From Sulfurimonas sp. (lineage in GTDB: Bacteria > Campylobacterota > Campylobacteria > Campylobacterales > Sulfurimonadaceae): 47,877 nt of DNA. The stretch is from contig PPDH01000040.1 of NCBI GenBank assembly GCA_002899765.1, positions 37,478-85,354 on the forward strand. The letters are read 5' to 3'. Positions 43,965-47,877 of the stretch are shown piece by piece. The notes under the pieces were generated by a model. That model searched no databases, was not told the DNA's origin, and saw nothing but the letters and a program-made list of their open reading frames with translations. The position numbers were made by a program, and so were the translations under genes. Position 1 is the first letter of the stretch. Every line of letters begins with the position of its first letter.

Positions 43965-46178
43965 GTGAGCCAACAACTAGAAAATATTGAAAAAGTACTT
44001 GCTTCACATAAGCTCTCAAGTGAAGATTACACACATATTAAGCAAATTTTAGGGCGTGAGCCGAACTTAGTAGAAATAGGTATCTTTTCTGCAATGTGGA
44101 GTGAACACTGCAGTTATAAATCATCAAAAGTTCACTTAAGCGGTTTTCCGACCAAAGCTCCGTGGGTTATTCAAGGTCCCGGTGAGAATGCGGGAGTCAT
44201 AGATATCGGTGATGGTTATGCGGCGGTATTTAAGATGGAGTCGCACAATCATCCGAGTTTTATAGAGCCTTATCAGGGTGCTGCAACGGGTGTAGGCGGG
44301 ATTATGCGTGACGTCTTTACAATGGGTGCTCGTCCTGTTGCAAACCTTAACGCACTAAGATTCGGCAATGTGTTAAATGATGATGATATCTCAAAACATC
44401 AAAGATATTTGGTTCGCGGCGTAGTTGAAGGAATCGGCGGTTACGGTAACTGTATGGGAGTTCCTACTATTGGTGGAGAAACAAGCTTTGATGAGTGTTA
44501 TAACGGTAATATCTTAGTCAATGCTTTTACTTTGGGTATTGCAAAGAGCGATGAGATTTTTTATGGTCGTGCGGATGGCATAGGCAATCCTGTAATCTAT
44601 GTAGGCGCTAAAACTGGTCGTGACGGATTAGGCGGAGCCGTGATGAGTTCTGACAGCTTTACCGAAGAGTCAAAATCTCTTCGCCCGACTGTTCAAGTTG
44701 GTGATCCTTTTACAGAAAAACTTCTTCTTGAGGCATGTTTAGAGCTTTTTAAAACAGATCATGTCGTCGGTATCCAAGATATGGGAGCGGCAGGACTTAC
44801 ATCTTCATCTTTTGAGATGGCAGGACGCAGCGGCAGCGGTATGATTATGCACTTAGATAAAGTACCTGCCCGTGAAGAGGGGATGACTCCTTATGACTTT
44901 ATGCTCTCGGAGTCTCAAGAGCGTATGCTTCTTTGTGCGAAAAAAGGAAGCGAAGCCGAGATTATTAAGATTTTTGAGAAATGGGATTTGGATGCGGCAG
45001 TAATCGGTGAGGTAACTGCAACTGGAAATATGGAGCTTTTCTGGCATGGAGACAAGGTTGCAGAAGTTCCGGTTAATCCGGTAAGTGAAGAGGCGCCCGT
45101 TCTTAATCGTCCTATGGTGCGCCCTGCATATTTGGATAAAATCGGTGATGTGACAATTGATGATTTTGAGCGTGTTGCAAATCAAGAAGCATTTGAGAGG
45201 CTTACAAAATCTATGGAAGTTGTTGATAAATCGTGGATTTATACGCAGTATGACTCAATGGTACAAACAAATACTATTAAAAAAGGCGGTATGCTTGACG
45301 CTTCGGTTATCCGTGTAAAAGAGAATGGAAAAGCTCTTGCAATGTCGGCTGACTGCAATGTGCGCTACTGCTATATAGACCCAAAAGGCGGAGCAGCTGC
45401 GGCTGTAATCGAGAGCGGGCGAAATGTTGCCATGAGCGGTGCGAGACCTTTGGCAATTACAGATTGTCTTAACTACGGTAACCCTGAAAATCCTGAAGTC
45501 ATGTGGCAGTTTGGACAAGGATGCCTAGGCATAAAAGAGGCTTGCGCGGCACTTACAACTCCGGTAATCGGCGGTAATGTCTCTCTTTACAATGAAACAA
45601 ACGGCGTGTCTGTTTTTCCGACACCTTCTATCGCAACCGTGGGTGTAAACGACGATGCGGATAAAGTGTTGATGTCAAGTTTTCAAGGTGAGGGAAATAC
45701 TCTTTACTTAGTGGGAGAGAGCAAAAGCGAGTTTGGCGGTTCACTCTACATGAAAGAGATTTGCGGAGCTGTTGCGGGAAAACTTCCCGAGATTAACTAC
45801 GAAGAAGAACTTGCTCTTTGGGAATTGGTTATAGAAGCAAACAAAAAAGGTATCCTGGAGTGTGCAAAAGACGCAAGCAGCGGCGGTATGGCTATCGCTC
45901 TGGCAAAAATGGCAGCTGTTAGCGGGCTTGGATGCAGTGTTAGAATACCTGTAAATGATGAAAGAGATATTTTTGCAGAGAGCATGAGCCGCGCCATAAT
46001 TGAAGTCAAGCAAGAAAATTGTGCTTCTTTTGAAAGTATGGCAGGAATTTTAGCGTGCCAAAAACTAGGTATGGTCGGCGGAGATAAGATTAAAATCAAT
46101 AATGTCTCATTAAGCATGCAAGAGCTTCAAGATAACTATTTTAATACATTTAAAAAAGTTGTTGAGTCAGATTTATAA
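43965..46178 (+). CDS. purL: Phosphoribosylformylglycinamidine synthase II
   Basis: PurL converts FGAR to FGAM with ATP and ammonia in de novo purine synthesis, normally together with PurS and PurQ. The 737-residue length is that of the small PurL type. It has [16 protein letters not shown] and [23 protein letters not shown] early. [17 protein letters not shown] and [21 protein letters not shown] are the two repeated ATP-grasp-like segments. The start is GTG 43965, after TTAGGA. PurS and PurQ are not in the window. Confidence 0.97.
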   Translation: MSQQLENIEKVLASHKLSSEDYTHIKQILGREPNLVEIGIFSAMWSEHCSYKSSKVHLSGFPTKAPWVIQGPGENAGVIDIGDGYAAVFKMESHNHPSFIEPYQGAATGVGGIMRDVFTMGARPVANLNALRFGNVLNDDDISKHQRYLVRGVVEGIGGYGNCMGVPTIGGETSFDECYNGNILVNAFTLGIAKSDEIFYGRADGIGNPVIYVGAKTGRDGLGGAVMSSDSFTEESKSLRPTVQVGDPFTEKLLLEACLELFKTDHVVGIQDMGAAGLTSSSFEMAGRSGSGMIMHLDKVPAREEGMTPYDFMLSESQERMLLCAKKGSEAEIIKIFEKWDLDAAVIGEVTATGNMELFWHGDKVAEVPVNPVSEEAPVLNRPMVRPAYLDKIGDVTIDDFERVANQEAFERLTKSMEVVDKSWIYTQYDSMVQTNTIKKGGMLDASVIRVKENGKALAMSADCNVRYCYIDPKGGAAAAVIESGRNVAMSGARPLAITDCLNYGNPENPEVMWQFGQGCLGIKEACAALTTPVIGGNVSLYNETNGVSVFPTPSIATVGVNDDADKVLMSSFQGEGNTLYLVGESKSEFGGSLYMKEICGAVAGKLPEINYEEELALWELVIEANKKGILECAKDASSGGMAIALAKMAAVSGLGCSVRIPVNDERDIFAESMSRAIIEVKQENCASFESMAGILACQKLGMVGGDKIKINNVSLSMQELQDNYFNTFKKVVESDL

Positions 46179-46271
46179 AATGATATAAATTGAAGCATCT
46201 GTTTTTTAGCACCTTTTTTCTGTTTATTGTATCTTTACATGTAGATAAAACACAAGGAATAGATAAATAAT

Positions 46272-47801
46272 ATGGGCAAGAAGACAACATACACAAGGGT
46301 TACGGCAAAAATAATGCTTATAACGCTTCTTTTTACTTTGGCATCTGCTTTTATTTATGGCGAATATATGAAAAAAAATGCCATACATACTCTTGCTTAT
46401 GAAGATGCCAAAAAAACAAGTATGCTTATTTTTGAGAGTCTCTATTAGGCTATGCAAAAAGGGTGGAATAAAGAGGACTTAAGAGAGATTATAAGCAGAC
46501 TCAATCATGTAGACCCGGATATGAAAATTGATATCTATAGAACAGATTTGGTAGCTGAGATTTTTGGTGTTATAGAAAAAGATAAGCTTGCAATCACTCA
46601 AAACAGAGATATACAAAAAGCGATGAATGGTGAAGAGATTTTAAATATATCCGATTCAACTTTTATAAAATATTACTATCCCGTTACAACAAAACAGGAT
46701 TGTCTCAGGTGTCATACAAATGCAAAAGAGGGTGATGTCTTAGGCATCATAGATGTATCTTATCCGGTCAATAATTTAAAAATATCCTTAGATGAGATGA
46801 TAAACTTTTTTATAATATTTATTATTGTGTTTACAGTCGTGATTTTTTTGGCAATTTTCGTTGAATTTAATCAGTACATTATTAAGCCCATTAAAAAGTT
46901 TTCAAATGTAATTCAAAATATAACCAAGTCACATGACATGACCAAAAGAATAGAAGTTGATGATGACATCGAAGAGATAGATTCGATTAAAGATGTCTTT
47001 AATGTCATGTTGGATTCAATAGAGCATCAATTTTATTACGATGTTTTAACTGGTCTGGAAAATAGAAGAAAATTAACCGAGAAGTTAGAAGAGAAAAAAA
47101 GAGTATTTTTAATGATTATAAATATAGACTCTTTTCAAGAGATAAACGACCTTTACGGAAATGAGGCAGGAGACTCTATACTTAAAGATTTTGCCCACTT
47201 TTTAAAAGATATTATACCTACAGACAATGCTGTATACAGGCTTCACTCCGACGAGTTTTCATATATATGCGATAAAAATATCAATATTGAGGAGTTTAAA
47301 GCTTTTGCTTCTGTGTTAAGTGAAAAAATATCGCACAAATCTTTTAAGATTAACTCAAACGGAGAAGTGAGCCTAAGTGCTACATTCGGTATATCTTACG
47401 GACATGAAACACTGCTCGAAAATGCAGACATAGCTCTTAAAATCGCAAAAAAAAGTAAAAGAGACTTTTTGGTATATGATGAGACGATGTACATGGCAAA
47501 AGAGTATGAAAAAAATCTTGAGTGGACTAAACGTTTAAAAAGAGCTATAGAAGAGGATATGATAGTTCCGCTTTTTCAGCCTATAGTAGATACGAAAACA
47601 CAAAAAATCGTAAAATATGAAGCGTTGATGAGAATAATCGATGACAACGGAACATATATCGCTCCGATACATTTTTTAGAACTCGCTAAAAAGAATAAAC
47701 TTTATCATCAACTTACAAAAACAATAATTGAAAAAACATTTCAAAAATTTCAAGACTTGCCTTATTCGGTCTCAATTAATATACTGAGCTTTCGCACCTA
47801 A
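46272..47801 (+). pseudogene. Broken sensor GGDEF/EAL c-di-GMP gene, TAG and repeat insertion
   Basis: Reading from ATG 46272, the frame has an N-terminal membrane span, then an in-frame TAG at 46446-46448 (codon 59). Downstream, ATG 46452 opens the rest: a periplasmic sensor part with a CLRCH (CxxCH) haem-binding motif, a second span (about 110-135 from the ATG), HAMP, a degenerate GGDEF domain (HSDEF) and the start of an EAL domain (KYEALMRI). The EAL part ends where the terminal repeat begins (47783). The gene was probably a haem-linked c-di-GMP phosphodiesterase sensor of the DUF3365/Tll0287-like type, now inactive. Confidence 0.8.
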
Positions 47802-47877
47802 TTTTATAGTGTTACATTCGGTAGTAGCGGTATTCTCTCAGCATTTGTCATATCTATTGACATGTATTTTTCAGTTT
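47783..47877 (-). mobile_element. Terminal repeat, probable insertion-sequence 3' end (right copy)
   Basis: Inverted copy of 4-98 with one mismatch. Read on the minus strand, the open frame from the window edge ends in TAA at 47804-47806, two codons before the TAG position of the left copy, because of that mismatch. It replaces the rest of the EAL domain of the gene at 46272. The identity as an insertion sequence is inferred from the frame, the gene disruption and the presence at both contig ends. Confidence 0.55.

Overview
The window looks like one contig from a sulfur- or nitrogen-metabolising member of the Campylobacterota (Epsilonproteobacteria), most likely Sulfurimonas or a close relative. 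The basis is the low GC content, dense gene packing with 1-20 nt overlaps, the set of encoded proteins (a Campylobacterota-type GreA/B factor, a CmoA, an HspR-type operator before clpB, NosL-like proteins, a molybdoenzyme operon), and the order rpmH-rnpA-yidD-yidC-jag-mnmE. Genus is inference. No gap between genes exceeds about 220 nt, and I saw no rRNA, tRNA, CRISPR array or prophage.

Ends: bases 4-98 and 47783-47877 are inverted copies of one 95-bp sequence with a single mismatch. Each carries the 3' end of an open reading frame pointing inward, so the contig probably sits between two oppositely oriented copies of an insertion sequence. The right copy interrupts a c-di-GMP signalling gene.

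Layout. 157-1906: hemerythrin plus a polytopic CcoN/NnrS-like membrane protein. 1985-4213: overlapping aroK, thioredoxin-fold protein, hisD. 4426-9390: a complete respiratory molybdoenzyme operon (ferredoxin subunit, NrfD-type anchor, Tat-exported catalytic subunit) closed by a clear terminator. 9441-13294: ScsD/TlpA-like thioredoxin, NosL-like lipoprotein, PiT phosphate transporter, exported cyclophilin, HU. 13391-16428: a two-gene HTH cassette and a FapA/coiled-coil pair. 16542-22323: aldolase, cmoA, nth, a PpiC-type periplasmic chaperone, a nonsense-truncated ACC deaminase/D-cysteine desulfhydrase homologue and a nitroreductase. 22469-30315: clpB under a probable HspR operator, then rpmH to mnmE, then ruvX. 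30394-37207: a second NosL-like protein and a marR gene divergent from a three-gene RND efflux operon. 37255-46178: a palindromic repeat, ilvC, holA/rnr/HDOD, greA/B and purL. 46272 to the end: the doubly broken sensor/GGDEF/EAL gene.

How the parts fit: several genes serve envelope redox and metal chemistry (molybdoenzyme, thioredoxin-fold proteins, two NosL-like proteins, hemerythrin). Others serve protein quality control (ClpB, two PPIases, YidC/YidD) and core metabolism. The most unusual signals are small ones. Three genes (ppiC-like, rnpA, greA/B) have their best start at ATT, TTA or ATT rather than a canonical codon, and two genes carry in-frame nonsense codons. Either the consensus has substitution errors or this lineage uses atypical starts and is losing genes. 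I found no clearly undescribed multi-gene system. The best candidates for new biology are the large B-C-A molybdoenzyme operon, the unlinked NosL pair, and the DUF-rich fapA and HTH cassettes.
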